Below are positions 11,290 to 23,189 of a stretch of 64,000 bases of DNA, piece by piece. The stretch comes from Notamacropus eugenii (lineage: Eukaryota > Chordata > Mammalia > Diprotodontia > Macropodidae). The notes below the pieces were generated by a model. It was not told the origin of the DNA, made no database searches, and saw only the letters and a list, made by a program, of their open reading frames with translations. A program made the position numbers and the translations under genes. The DNA is taken from positions 64,756,885 to 64,820,884 of the forward strand of contig NC_092876.1 of NCBI RefSeq assembly GCF_028372415.1, in the 5' to 3' direction. Position 1 is the stretch's first letter. The number at the start of each line of letters is the position of its first letter.

Positions 11290-12600
11290 TGAAAGGGATT
11301 GTATCAAATCCAGTATGACCATAATTTATTTAGTGCTTATTATGTGTAAGGGATTGTACTAAATGCCAGCAGTAAAAGACAATATAAAAAGCATTCCTTG
11401 ACTTCAACTCACTGAAGTGGGTAGGGATAGCAGGCAAATGTTAAGTAAATGCTCGATCGCCCGAGGAGGGAGAAGACACAAGGGAGACCAAGAGTGACTG
11501 ACTGTAGGGCTTTGTACATGAACTGAGCTTTGACTGAAGCCAGAGCTTCTAAGAGGTGGAAATGTGGAGGGGGAGAGAAGGGCAGAGGGAGGAGGGGAGG
11601 GGAGGAGAGGGGGGAAGAGGAAGGAAAGGGAGGGGGGAAGAGGAAGGAAAGGGAGGGGGGAAGAGGGGAGAGAAAAGGAGAAGGAAGGAGGGGAGGAGGA
11701 GGGAGGAGAGGGGAGGTCTTTGTACATGAACTGAGTCTTGAATGAAACCAGAGCTTCTAAGAGGTGGAAATGTAGAGGAGGGAGAAGCGAGAGGGGTAGG
11801 GAGGGGAAGGGAGGTGAGCAGAAGGGGAGGGATCCCATTCTAGGCAGGGAGATAGCCCTCTGTAAAAGCAAAGGAGTGGAAGATGAAGTACCTCATCTGG
11901 TGAATACAAATAAACTGGTCTGACTGAAATGCAGAAAGCCTGAAGGGGAATAATATGAATTAAGCCTGGGAAAGTAGACAGGAGCCATGTTGCAGAGATA
12001 TAGAAGCCAAACTGAGGAAGCTGTATTTTATCATAGAGATATCAGAGATCCAGGAAAGGTTTTGAGCATCAGAGTGAGGTAGTTAGACTTGTGCTTGAAG
12101 ATCATTTGGGGAGCTATCTGAAGGCTGGACTGAAAAAAATAAGAATGGCAGCCAGGTGTCCACTTGGGAAGTCCGGGGAAGAAGAGATAGTCCTGAATGA
12201 AGATGGTGACCATGTGAATGGAAAGAAGGGGACAGATGTGAGCTATGTCAGTGAAGGGCTGCAGAGCCTTAGCCACCGACTGGACATGAAGTGTTAACAA
12301 GAGGGAGAGTCAAGGATGATGCCTTGGTCTTGAACTTGGATGAGCAAAAGAATGATGGTACCCTCAAAAGACATAGGAAAGTTTAGAGGAAGGGAAGTTT
12401 TAGGAAGGAAAATCATAAATTCCATTTTGAGCATGTTTGGTTTGAGATGACTATGGGGCATCCAGGTCAGTGACCTTAGGACACAGAATATTTGGCAAAG
12501 CTGGAAGAGACCTTAGAACACAGATCATCAGAGCTGGAATCAATTCACCAATCAGCATGTGTCAGGAACTATACTTGGCCCTGGGGTCACATATAATTAT
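11290..12600 (-). repeat. Long L2 LINE copy, antisense, with internal duplication
   Basis: Reverse complement of L2 from the 3' end into the ORF2 region ('gaactgagctttgactgaag', 'gagtcaaggatgatgccttg', 'aatgatggtaccctcaaaag'). A purine-rich segment (11565-11717) and a 208-bp tandem duplication (11510 and 11718) interrupt it. Many stops and indels make it non-coding. Confidence 0.75.
11510..11925. repeat. 208-bp tandem duplication with GA-rich core
   Basis: The block 'ctttgtacatgaactgag' plus 'gcttctaagaggtggaaatg' occurs at 11510-11573 and again at 11718-11778, a constant offset of 208 bases. Each copy is followed by G/A-rich sequence. In copy 1 this has expanded into GGGGAAGAGGAAGG repeats. 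The frames of up to 155 codons here are low-complexity artefacts. Confidence 0.8.
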
Positions 12601-13440
12601 GTATATTTGAGAGTCATATGAAATAAATAGAAGCTATTTACGTAAAATAAATAGAAGAAAAATAAATAAAAGCTACTAAATAAGTAGAACAAATAACTAT
12701 ATAAAAGAAATAGACAAATAAATATATAAGATAAATACTTTGGGGATGGAGGCCCTAGGAGCTGATGAGGTCAAAAAAGACTTCATGTGGGAGGTGGCAT
12801 ATGAGCTGTGCTTTTAAGGAAAGTACGGTTTCTGAAGAGGCATGGGTAGGAGAGACTAGGCATAGGGGATACTTTGCACAAAGACATGGGATGGTAAGTC
12901 AGTTGTGATGTAACATAAAAGGATAGTCTGATTGGAAAGGACCTTTGGGATCATCTGTTTTAACCCCTCTGCTCTACAGAGGAGGAATCCGAGCCCTCAG
13001 AAGGTGCCCAAAATCCCACAGGTAGCAAATAGCCAAAGGAACACAGGGAGCCAACTCTTCTGACTCCACCTGGGCCCCTTTCCACTCCACAGCCTTCCAG
13101 CCATAAAGGGCTCTTTGTTACACTCAAGACAACCTGCCAAAGAGTGGGCTGGTGTTGACTCCTGGCTTTGGAAGAAGGCTATGGGAAGTTCTCTAGCTCC
13201 CAAAGAGCCCCTAAACTGTAGGTGGTAGCAGCTGACATGACTAGGAAGTCAGGAAGCCTCACCTTCCTTCCCAATTCTTCCTCCTGGACCCAAATGACCC
13301 CTCTGACCTAGACTTAAACTTCATGGGGTCACAGAATGACTGGTGTAAAACTACTTTAGAACATTCCATATACAGAGTAGAAAAAGAAAGACTTCCTATA
13401 CATAAAAGTGTGTATGTCTTAAGAGAGATCTTCAGCTTGC
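12601..13440. repeat. AAATA-rich tract, L2 and L3 remnants
   Basis: 12601-12745 is A-rich with repeated AAATAAATAGAAG words. 12745-12900 is antisense L2 again. 12905-13030 resembles an L3/MIR copy ('tctgattggaaaggaccttt'). 13030-13440 shows no clear element and no supported exon. Confidence 0.5.
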
Positions 13441-13700
13441 AGGTAGGTGGCACCATAGTGCACAGAGCACTGAGCTTGAAGTCAGGAAAACATGAGTTCA
13501 AATCTAACCCCAGACATTTCACTCAGCTACCACCTGTCTCAATTTCCTTAAATGTAAAATGAAGATGACAAGAAAAGCACCTTCCTTCCAAGACTGTTGT
13601 GAGAATTAAATGAGATAGTACTTGTAAAGTAATTTGTAAACCTGTATAAACAGCACCATATAAATAAAAACCTATTTGAAACGCACCATATAAATGCTAG
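13441..13700 (+). mobile_element. CORE-SINE, sense
   Basis: 'aggtaggtggcaccatagtg', 'cttgaagtcaggaaaacatg' and 'tgagaattaaatgagatagt', ending in a 'ctagttattatta' tail. Slightly decayed marsupial SINE/MIR. Confidence 0.75.
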
Positions 13701-13779
13701 TTATTATTACCCATAATTTTATTGCAAAGACCTCTAGTTTATCCCCCTTATAATGCTGGCTCTTGCTTTTAGACTCATA

Positions 13780-14245
13780 TTATTTACTCATCTATTCTTA
13801 TCCTTTTTAGTGTTTCTAATAGAAATGGGCATTGTTATAGTTTATTAAAACCCTTTTCTGCATCTGTTAATATAATTTTGTGATTCTTATTCTGCTTATT
13901 ATTAATATGGTCTTTCTAATTAATCTAGTTTTCCTAATATTGAATCAACTCTGCATTCCTGGCATAAATGCAACCAGGTCATCATGTACAATTTTTGATA
14001 GGTTGTTGCAATTTCTTTAATATATTTCATTTAAAATTTCTGTGCTGATATTCATTAGAGATACTTTTCTTTCTCTGCTTTCTCTCTCCCTGGTTTAGGT
14101 ATTAAGATTATTTTGAATCATAGAAGGAATTTGGTATGCTCCTTTCTTTTCCTATTTTTGCGAACAGTTTATATAACATTGGAATTAGTTGTTCTGTGAA
14201 TGATTGATAGAATTAACTTATAAATCCATCTGATCATAGAGCAAT
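13780..14245 (-). mobile_element. L1 ORF2 fragment, antisense
   Basis: Matches the L1 reverse-transcriptase region in reverse ('gcattcctggcataaatgca', 'agtttatataacattggaat', 'tcacttataaatccatctg'-like at 14214-14236). AT-rich and full of stops. It lacks a poly(A) tail, so it is an internal fragment. Confidence 0.65.
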
Positions 14246-14389
14246 TCCTTCTTTTTATAGATGAGGAAACTTGGGCCCAGAAAGCTTTCATTGAACACAT
14301 ATATCCTCAGTGGACACCTACAGAGCTTGTGTCTACAAGGACCTCTGCCTAAGGCCTTTGTTCAGTTTGTTTGTTATTGTTGCAATTTC

Positions 14390-14880
14390 CATGGTGTGGC
14401 AACATAGTGTAGCTCAGGACCTGGAGTCAGAGAGATCTGGGTTTCAAGATCATCTCTGACACTTCCAAGTTGTGTTTAAACCCTTTGAGCTTTGACTTCG
14501 TTATCTATAAAAGGATGATGATGGCACATGTAGGCCCTTCCAGAGCTGTTGTGAGGACCAAATGAGATAATGAGTGTAAAGAGCTTAGCACTGTACATGG
14601 CACATAGTAGGTGCTTAATAAGTATCAACTATTTACAGATGAGGAAACTGAGAACCAGGAAATGATTGTTGCTAGAGGAGAGCTAGGAAGAAGCAAAGTC
14701 AGGATTTGAACACCTGATTCTTTATGACCGTTGTCAATGTTCTGTTCCCTTGCTTTGGCTCCATCAGCTACCCACAAATCCCTTCTGTCATAAAACCTCT
14801 CCAGAAATAACAAGAAGGGATGAGCTGATTTCAAAGCATACTAGATTTGTCGAATGAAGTGTTCACAGGCCACCTTTCTG
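14390..14880 (+). repeat. CORE-SINE and following MIR fragment
   Basis: 14393-14630 is a sense SINE ('gacctggagtcagagagatc', 'aaatgagataatgagtgtaa', 'catagtaggtgcttaataag'). 14635-14720 carries an antisense 'gatgaggaaactgagaacca' block. The remainder to 14880 is unassigned. Confidence 0.65.
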
Positions 14881-15729
14881 GCTGTTGGAAAAGAAAAAAA
14901 AAAACCTCAAACTGGTAGAACTAGTTGGAAACAAGAACCATTTTCCTATGAAGGCACCCCCTCCCCATTCCCCCACCTCAAACCCCTCCAGGTGAAGACA
15001 GAGGATGAATGAGAAAGGCACAGTAGGCCACTGGCACTAGCAAGGCCCCACATGTGTGGAGGGTCCCTCATTCCTGGGGCCAGGCTGGCCACTACCTCTA
15101 TTCCCAGGCCCCAACCCCTGCTGGGTAGGTCGCCAGGCAGTGGGTTGGGGGGGAGGGAGGTCAGAGGTCACTAGGGAAAAAGCTCTTTTCCCAGAAAGCG
15201 GGCTTATGCTTTACAAGCCTTATCAGAATCAGCGGTAAAAAAGATAGGGACATCCCACAGCCTCAGGGAGAATTAGCTCCCTTCTCTTCAGGGTCCCCAT
15301 CATAAACTTATCCATGCAGGTGAGCTAGCTGGCCACTCCTGCCCAGGCCTGGAGGGGAAGAATCTCTTGGAGCTGGTATCTAGGGGTCTCCTGTGAGTGT
15401 GTGAAGGGGAGGGGATGTTTGTTTAGAGCCCCAGACTCCATCAGTCCCTCCCCTGGACTTAACATTTGTCAGGGATATCTCTGGGTCTCTTCCCAGCAGG
15501 ATAGCCACTTGTCTGGGAAAGTACAGATGTGCTCCTGCCTGGAGGCGGTTGCTTCAGATGGAAAGATCGGGCCCAGCCCACCATCTCTGGGAAATATGCT
15601 CTTGGGGGTTTAAGGTGGGGCTGGTATCTCTTTTTTACACCATCGAAATCTGCAGATTCTCTCAGATTTGACCTCAGAGGTCATCAGGTCCCACATGGAC
15701 CTGAACTAGGATCCTCCCTGATAACTCCC
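14881..15729. other. Mostly unique intergenic DNA
   Basis: About 850 bases of relatively GC-rich sequence with no SINE or LINE landmarks, apart from a possible short L3 scrap at 15650-15700. There are open frames of 60-72 codons, but no family similarity and no convincing splice-site pairing. A conserved regulatory element is possible but unproven. Confidence 0.4.
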
Positions 15730-16650
15730 ATTTCTATAGCATGTTAAGGTTTACAAAAGGCTGCCCTCAAAATGACCATGCAAGGATAAGTAGTACCCCA
15801 TTTTATAGATGAGGAAACTGAGGCACTGAGTGGTAAAGTTACCCAGGGTCATACAGATAGTGAATGTTGATGGAGGGTTTGAATAATCCAAACCTCCCTA
15901 ACTGAAGTTATTTTTCATAGTCAAGAACCTTCTTTAGGAGACCTCTAGTGACAGGGAACTCTGTACCTCCCAAGGTAGCCCTTCCCACTTTGGGAAAGCT
16001 TTGTCTGTCAGGAAGGTTTTCTCTCTGTCAAGCCAAGATCTGTTTCTTTCCAGCAGAACAAGTCAGAGAGAGAGAGAGGGAGAGAAAGAGAGAGAGAGAG
16101 AGAGAGACAGAGAGAGAGACAGGAGAGAGAGAAGAGAGACAGACAGAGAGGTAGACAGAGAGAGAAACAGAGACAGACAAAAAATTTCAAATAAAAGGGG
16201 CTCAAGAGAATGTCTAGTAGCCCTCCATATGCATTGTACCTGAATAACAATCTCCTCCACCACCTCCAAGAGGGGCCCTCCAACCTCTGACACTGCACTA
16301 GGGGAAGTGTTCACGCCGGTGATGGTCAATCAAGTTGCCTCCTGCACCAGCCCAACCATCCCGCTTTGGGGCAGCAGTCATTTCTAGGAAGTGTGACTTG
16401 ACTCCTGAATCTAAACTTGAGTCACTTTCATCCATTGCTCCTGTTTCTATCTTCTGGGGCCAAGCAGAGAAAGTGTAATCCTTTGGCAGGACAAGTCCTC
16501 AGATACTCGAAGATCACTATTGTGCCCATTCACACCAAATCTTCTCTCCAGGTTAAACACACCTTTTCCCAGAAGCTCCTGGGCCCAAGGATGCTCCTCC
16601 AAAACATCACTTCTGTTTCAGGGCTCCCTCTAGGAATCTAAATAGTATCC
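15730..16650 (-). repeat. CORE-SINE plus L3/CR1 split by a (GA)n tract
   Basis: 15735-15890 is an antisense SINE. 15905-16040 and 16190-16650 are one antisense L3/CR1 ('ctagtgacagggaactctgt', 'tcctcagatactcgaagatc', 'tcttctctccaggttaaaca'). An interrupted (GA)n microsatellite at 16063-16178 separates the two pieces. Confidence 0.75.
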
Positions 16651-17264
16651 CCCATGTAGATCAATGACCTCCCTCAAGCCACATAGGTTCTACATCTGGA
16701 GACAAAAGGTGTTGGTTGTAAGACTCACAGGATCCTTCTTTGAGAGCAGTAAGGGACAGGAGGGAATATTTAGTCTAGGGAGTCCTATTCCTATGATTTC
16801 ATTAGGGCAGGAAACTCCCAGATGAGGAATGCTCTGCTAAAGCAGGGTTAGCACCTTCTCTGTAATGTACAATCTAAAAAGTTGCCTAGAGCCCTGAGAC
16901 TTTAAGAGATTTGGCCAGAATTATGCAGTCAGTGTGTGGTTGAGGCCAGTTTTTGTGACAGAGAGGCTACCTCTCTGTCCACTATGCCATACAGCTCTCT
17001 CTCTGTCTTTCTGTCTCTGTCTCTTTCTCCCTCTCTTTCATCTAATCACCTCATTTTCCAAATGGGAAAACTGAGGCCCAAAGTGGGTAACTGACTTGTC
17101 TCTTGTCACACAGGTATTAGACAGCAAAACCGAGATGACTGCTGACTCTAAATCCATTGTTCCCTCTACTATCTCCTGCTACCCTTTTCTAACTGTGCAA
17201 GCATAGGGAAGTAATTTAGTCTCTTGGGGCCTCAGTTTTCTGATCTATAAAATGGATATAATAA
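16651..17264. repeat. Gene-free: L3/MIR remnants and (CT)n
   Basis: 16860-17190 is an antisense MIR-like copy interrupted by (CT)n at 16995-17038. The upstream part, 16651-16860, has no clear element. Confidence 0.5.
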
Positions 17265-17500
17265 TTGTGCCCAACTCTTTGTGTCTAACTCTTTATGACC
17301 CTTTTTGGGGTTTTCTTGGCAAAGCTACTGGAGTGGTTTGCCTTTTCCAGCTCATTTTACAGATAAGGAAACTGAGGCAAACAGGATAAAGCAACTTGCC
17401 TAGGGTCACACAGCTAGGAAGTGTCTGAGGTCAGATATGAACTCAGGTCTTCCTGACACCAGGCCCGATACTCTATCCACTGGGCCACCTAGCTGCCATG
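17265..17500 (-). mobile_element. Marsupial tRNA-SINE, antisense
   Basis: 'ttggggttttcttggcaaag' to 'gggccacctagctgcc'. All modules are present, and this is a near full-length copy. Confidence 0.9.
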
Positions 17501-18442
17501 GGTAAGTAATTTAACCTCTTGAAACTTCAGTTTCCTTATGTGTAAAATGGGGTCAATAATGTCATCACTCTTTATTTCAAGGGGCTTATTATCATCATTG
17601 ACATCAGCTTCATCATCATTGTTATCTTCAGCTACAAGCAACATGGACCAAAAAAGCTTTCAAAACATAGAGACCAAGATCAAAACCAAATGAAACCAGG
17701 ATGTAGTGCCTATAAGCCCTGCTGTCCTGTCTCCTGTGGAGCTGTGGGGATGCTTTGGTGAGCGTTCACCCTAATATGTTTATTCAACTACAAAATGCTG
17801 TTGTTTTATCCCTCTGTATTGTCTTCTGGAGAACATTAGATACTATAGAATAATTAATCATTGGGAATTTGTTTTGCTTGACTATATGTGTCCATAATGG
17901 TTTGGGTTTTCTTGCTTTCTCAATAGAGGGAAGGAAGAAGGGGGAGGGAGAGAGTCTGGATCTGAAAATTAAATTAAAAGTATTTTTCTAAAAGTAATAG
18001 ATCACAGATCTAGAATTAGGAGGGACCTCAGAAGCCAGTTGATTTAATTCACTCATTTTTACAGATGAGGAAACTGAGGTTCAGTTGTCCGAAGTCACAC
18101 AGATAGTAAACAATCAAGGGGACATTTGAACGCTGGTGCTTTGACTCCAAAATCAAACACTCTTCTTACTGTATCATGAGACCCAGAAACTTAACAGAAA
18201 CATTTCTATTTAAACGCCAATCAAATGAGATATAAAAAGAGAGAGATAATAATAAAAAGAATGAAATTTACATTTATATTATGCTTCTTCAAGTTTTGCA
18301 AAGTATTTTTCTTTCCATGCAGTGGGCTCTTTGAAAGACTTAAAGGTCTTTTGAAATATCGATCATCAAAATTATCTTTGTAGAGTCAATTAACAAACAT
18401 TTCTTAAGTAGTGAGCCAGGCATTAGGGGTACAAAGACAAAA
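17501..18442. repeat. SINE tail, A-tailed element, L3/MIR
   Basis: 17505-17560 is a SINE scrap. 17795-18000 is the A-tailed marsupial element ('gggaatttgttttgcttgac', purine tract, A-rich end). 18005-18190 is antisense L3/MIR ('aattaggagggacctcagaa', 'gatgaggaaactgaggttca'). 18370-18440 is an antisense L2 tip. Confidence 0.55.
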
Positions 18443-19555
18443 GTGAAGCTGTTCCAGGAGGCTACATTCTACCAGGAAGGTGCTGTCTTGGTTGGAAAGC
18501 TGGCTAGACCAACAGGGCCTCCACTGGAGTCCAAAGAGGTAATACTCTCAAAGCCCCAGAATGACAGAGCCTTTGGCAATAGAGTCCAACAAGCCACAGC
18601 ACAAGGGGGCAGGTACTTTCATAAGAACAAAAGAAGTTAAGGCAACTTCATCCACCTTAGCTTAGGGCAAATTGCTCCAGAACCCACTTGCTATGTCAGG
18701 TTCAGTGGGTCTTGGTGAGATGAGAAAAAAGAAAACAGTGATTTTACTCCTTTTGTTAGGAAGGTGGCAGAAGTGAGGTCTGAGAATGGAAGGAATGATT
18801 TCTCAGAAAGAGATGTGTGTCATAGCATGACCTAGGATTTCAAATGAGATTGTGCAAAGAGCAGAGAGGCATTTACAGATGCAAAAGAATTGAGTGACTC
18901 AGAGGATTGTCATACATCAGAACAGGAAGACACTCTAGAACCCTGGACTCTTGCAATCAGTTTCTTATAGGTCCCCCCTCCATCCGTCATTCATTTGCCA
19001 TAATAATCTTTCTTTCACATAGATCTATTCACAAGATCTTCTGCCTGGCATATGAGGTCCTCTTTCATCTGATGCCTTTCTAACCTCATATTATTCCCTT
19101 ATACATTCTTTGTTATTAAAGCAATCTGGACCTCACTCTACTCTTCCCTTTCATCTTGGTTATTTCTTACCTCTGAACCTTTTCTCATCATTTCTTATAC
19201 CTGGAATGTCCTCTCTTTCCAATGCTTCTCACCTGTCAAATTCCTGTCTTTCCTTTAAAACTTAACTCAAATACCATGCCCTGCTTCTCCCCTCCCCCCT
19301 TGACTTTCATCTCTCTGTTATACTTCTCATGTAATAGTGTCTGTTGAAGTGATCTCTTGTTATGCCCAGTCTCTCCACTAGACATGAGGTTAAATCTGAG
19401 GTCCATGAAGTTGCCCCTGCTACTATCTAGCTGAGAGAGTAAGTGACTTGGAGAAGTCACTTAAGCTCTGAAGACTTCCGTTTCTTTACCTATAAAATTT
19501 GAGACTAGGTGATCTCAAAGGTCTTTTCCACTCTATGTGATCTTATGCGTGTTTA
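18443..19555. repeat. Unique stretch followed by L2
   Basis: 18443-18960 has no element that I recognise. 18960-19300 is a sense L2 3' region ('tattcacaagatcttctgcc', 'cttatacctggaatgtcctc'). 19330-19555 is SINE-like ('gaagtcacttaagctctgaa'). No supported gene. Confidence 0.5.
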
Positions 19556-19794
19556 GTGATTTTTTCAGTTGTGTGCAACTCTTCACGATCCCATTTGGGG
19601 TTTTCTTGGCAGAGATACTGGAGTGGTTTGTCATTTCCTTCTCCAGCTCATTTTACAGATGAGGAAACTGATGCAAACAGGGTTAAGAAACTTGCCCAAG
19701 ATCATACCGTTATCTAAGTATCTAGGGCTGGATTTGAACCGAGAAAGTCAGGAAGCCCAATGCTTTATCCTCCTCACCACCAAGCTGCTCCTGT
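19556..19794 (-). mobile_element. Marsupial tRNA-SINE, antisense
   Basis: 'cccatttggggttttcttgg', 'ctccagctcattttacagat', 'gatgcaaacagggttaagaa', ending 'accaccaagctgctcctg'. The 75-codon frame at 19569-19796 is wholly inside it. Confidence 0.88.
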
Positions 19795-19889
19795 GATTTT
19801 ATGACGTGGGTTTAAATTATTTCCCTGATACTATGTGAAATGGACAAGTTACTTTACCTTTGAATGAAGGACATTGTACTGGATTATGC

Positions 19890-20050
19890 GTCCTCTCTGC
19901 TCTGACTCTCTGTCCCGGGATCCCTTCAAGCTCTGATATTCAATGAGCTAAGGTCCTACTGGCTATGATGGTCTATTTCTAAGGCCCTCTCCAGCACTGG
20001 CATTCTGTATTCTAAGTTTTCTTCTAGCTCTACGTCCTAGAATCTTATTT
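19890..20050 (+). repeat. L3/CR1-tail repeat array
   Basis: Degenerate head-to-tail units of the 33-bp family in the L3 sense direction: 'ctctgatattcaatgagcta', 'ccagcactggcattctgtat', 'ctagctctacgtcctag'. About four units, more diverged than most arrays. Confidence 0.65.
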
Positions 20051-20059
20051 TTCTCCAAC

Positions 20060-20632
20060 AACTGCCTCCCCAAGTCATTCTCCCTTTCTTGCCTCCTGCA
20101 GAGGTCCCCTCCAATCCCTCAAGGGACAAGTGTAGCCCTGCCGGCCGAGCAGCAGACCCCTAGTTGCTCCTACCTGACCTCTCTCTGTCCCTAGGCCTAC
20201 TTTGAGCTAGATGGAGAGTCCAACGGCCACATAAAGAGTGGATGACTTTTTAAGAGCTGTTTACCTGGCCGGATAATAGCTTTTCCTTAGTTACAAACTC
20301 TTCTTTTATTGGAAAGATGACAGGGTCATGTTTTAACCACTGAAGTTGATGATGAGCAGAGAGATAGCCTAGCGGACCCTGAGGCCCAGGTGGGGAGAGG
20401 CCCCAGGAGTTGCCGACCTGCCGACCTCCCTCTCAGCCCTGAACCAGGCTAAGATCCAGCTCAGATCTGTTCTTTCCAGCCCAGCTTTCTCCTGGCTGGG
20501 TCTGAGGCTGGCTGGCTGGGCCACCTCCTCAGAGCAAAGAGATGCTATGCTGGTTCCTTCTGGTAGGACACAGACAGAAGCTTCTTTTTGAAGCTTTGGA
20601 CATGATCCGAAGGAGGATTCTAGCTGCTTGGG

Positions 20633-20634
<2 letters not shown>
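20060..20634. other. Non-repetitive block, possible regulatory element
   Basis: No LINE or SINE landmarks between about 20090 and 20520. Composition is balanced, with several CpG dinucleotides ('ccggccgagcagc', 'ccggataatagc'). No exon structure was found. It stands out because almost everything around it is repeat. Confidence 0.4.

Positions 20635-20673
<39 letters not shown>
20635..20673. repeat. (GT)n microsatellite
   Basis: Uninterrupted GT dinucleotide run of about 39 bases. Confidence 0.98.
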
Positions 20674-20674
<1 letters not shown>

Positions 20675-20769
20675 CCTGGGAATGGGTCTTGCTCCTCCTC
20701 CCCCAACACTCAGAGATCTTCTCCCTTTGCATTTAAATTGAGGATTTCAGGTTCAGTGCCCAAGAGCTT

Positions 20770-21360
20770 AAATCACAGGACCCACTGTTGGATCAGTCTC
20801 TGCAGCTGTGATACAACAAAGAGATAAATTTAGCCTCTGTCCCTACTTGTATGACTTTGGGAAAGTCATTTAACATCCCTAGGACCAAGTTCTGTCTTCT
20901 GCAAAATAGGCAGATTGGAAAAGGTGACCTCCAAGTTTCCTTATGCTTCTGGACCTATGATCTTAGATTATGTAAGGTTGGGCACATCCCATCCCTCCTC
21001 TGGACCTCAGTTTCCTCATCTAGATAATTGATAAGGTCCATACCAGCTCTGTAATTCTCTGTTCTAAAGGCCCTCCCAGCTCTAACATACTCTGTTCTAA
21101 GATCCTTCCTAGCTCAGATCTTCTGTGATCTCACATCCCTCTCATCCCTAACATTCTGTGTTCTAAGGGACCTGTCAGCTCCAACATCCTGGGTTCTAAG
21201 GCCTCTCCCAGCCCTGACATGCTGGGTTCTCAGGATCCTTCTAATTTTAAATTCAATGATCCTAATTTGATGAAAGACCCTAGTAACAATCCCTCATGCC
21301 CAGGACAGTGCCTGGCACATTGTAGGCTTTGAATAACCACCTGTTAAATGAATGCACCTG
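20770..21360 (+). repeat. SINE, L3-tail array and L2 tip
   Basis: 20830-20960 and 20990-21050 are SINE tails ('ctcagtttcctcatctagat'). 21050-21260 is a 33-bp-family array in L3 sense ('ctctaacatactctgttcta', 'tcagctccaacatcctgggt', 'cagccctgacatgctgggtt'). 21290-21355 is an L2 3' tip ('cagtgcctggcacattgtag'). Confidence 0.7.
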
Positions 21361-21474
21361 CAGGACAGGGATTATTCAAAGATCCTTCCTTGCCCCAAAC
21401 TGAGATGAAATTCTAAAAAACAGGCCTGATTATCACTAGCATTTCTTTAGCTAAGGTTATTGTTATGGAATCAT

Positions 21475-21670
21475 TTTAATCCTGTTGACTCTCCCTGACC
21501 CCATTTGGGGTTTTCTTGGCAGAGATCCTGGAGGGGTTTGCCATTTCCTTCTCCAGCTCATTTTACAGATGAGAAAACTGAGGCAAATGGAGTTATGTGA
21601 CTTGCCCAGGGTCACATAGCTAATAAGTATTTGAAGCCAAATTTGAATTCAGGTTCTCCTGACTCTTGCC
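21475..21670 (-). mobile_element. Marsupial tRNA-SINE, antisense (head missing)
   Basis: 'ccatttggggttttcttggc' to 'aggttctcctgactc'. The tRNA head is replaced by the next SINE. Confidence 0.85.
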
Positions 21671-21674
21671 CATC

Positions 21675-21912
21675 TAAGGTTTGCAAAGCTTTTTACAAAT
21701 TTGATCTCATTTGATTCTCACAACAACCCTTTGAGGACATTACTATTATTTACCCCATTTTACAGTTAAGGAAATGGAGGCAGGCAGAAGGGACTTGTCC
21801 AAAGTCACACAGCTAATAAGTGTCGGAGGCTAGATTTGAATTCAGGTCTTCCTGACTCCCAACACTCCCAAGACTCCAACACTCTACACTCTGTGTCACC
21901 TGGCTGCCTAGC
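21675..21912 (-). mobile_element. CORE-SINE (MON1-like), antisense
   Basis: 'gtttgcaaagctttttacaa', 'tgattctcacaacaaccctt', 'cacacagctaataagtgtcg', ending 'tgtgtcacctggctgcc'. It abuts the preceding SINE head to tail. Confidence 0.85.
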
Positions 21913-23189
21913 CTAAATGGAAAAATACTAGTCAGCCAATATTTGTCAGTTTTTTATTCTGCACAGAACCCTGTGCTCAGGACCTGTGGAGCTCCAAAAT
22001 TTAGGCAATCCATTTTACTTGCCCTCATGGAGATTATCATCTACCAGAGAAATGCAACAAAATTAATCAAGCTTTCTAAAGTGATATTGCAGAGAAGATG
22101 CTGAGACCTACATAGAGAGAGGCAGTTTCCTCACTCAGTAGTTCCCTACAAAGCATAGTTCCTATTCTCTACAAACAAGACGTCATGGTCCAGGAGTTAG
22201 GAGAATCAAGAAGGGCTTCCTGAGAGTGGTGGTGAGAGAGAGAGACAGAGAGATAGAGAGAGAGAGACAGAGAGAGAGAGAAAAGGAGGAAGGGAGGGTG
22301 TTACATGGTAACTTCATTATATATTTAAAAGGAATAGCCTATTGTCCATAATAGATTGGCAGTTTCATGTACAATCACCTTTTTTTCTATTCTATTATGT
22401 TATGGAAGTGCTTGTTTTGTTTCTTAAGTTCAAAATAAAATAAATAAAAACTTTAAAACATAAAATAAAAGTGGAGCAGGAATATAATGGTCTAAGAACG
22501 AGAGAGATACCGGGTCACAGGATCATCGAGACTTCACAGACTTAGAGCTGGAAGGGGCTTTAGGAATCACCGGTGTATAGATAAGGAAACTCTCCTCTGC
22601 CCTCTGTGTCCCGGCTCCGAGGAGGAATAAATGTTAGCTGAATGACTGACTGACACTGCCACAACTTTCTCCCTGATTTGTTGTAGCTTTAAGGCAGTAT
22701 TCTGGAAATCTTAGGCTCTATGAGATCTCTCTCTCTCTCCCTCTTTCTCTCTCTCTCTCTCTCTCTTCCTCCATCCTTTCCCCCATGTCTCTCCCTCTCC
22801 TTCCTTCCTTTTCTCTCCTCTGTCCCTCCTATCTCTCTTCTTCCTTCTCTCTTTCCTCTTCTCCTTGACTCTCTTTATCTCCTCTATTTTTCTCTGTCTG
22901 TCTCTCTTTCTCTGTCTTTTTCTTTCCTCTGTTTCTCTGACTTTCACTCATACACACACACATACACACATAAGTTCACACCTACACATCCACTTTTATA
23001 CTGAAGAAGTCCAGGGAACTAGGATCATCTCCATTTATTATTCATGTTATTCAATCTAATAATTTGTATTTCTCGTGCTCTGCTAAGTGCTCCCCTCACA
23101 GCAGACCAGTACTCTAAGGAGGGTAGGGAGGATCAGTGTTGTTTCACAGAAAAGGAAGCTAAGACTCGCAGACAGCTTGCCTGACATTC
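21913..23189. repeat. Gene-free: L2, simple repeats, A-tailed element, MIR
   Basis: 21930-22180 is antisense L2. 22228-22290 is (GA)n. 22300-22460 is an A-tailed retroelement end. 22500-22660 holds L3/L2 scraps. 22726-22950 is a long CT-rich tract ending in (CA)n at 22950-22975. 23040-23190 is MIR-like. Frames of 78-94 codons in the CT tract are low-complexity artefacts. Confidence 0.6.

Noticed and set aside
11404..11871. 155-codon Pro/Ser-rich minus-strand frame
   Set aside because: It is the translation of a purine-rich low-complexity tract within an L2.
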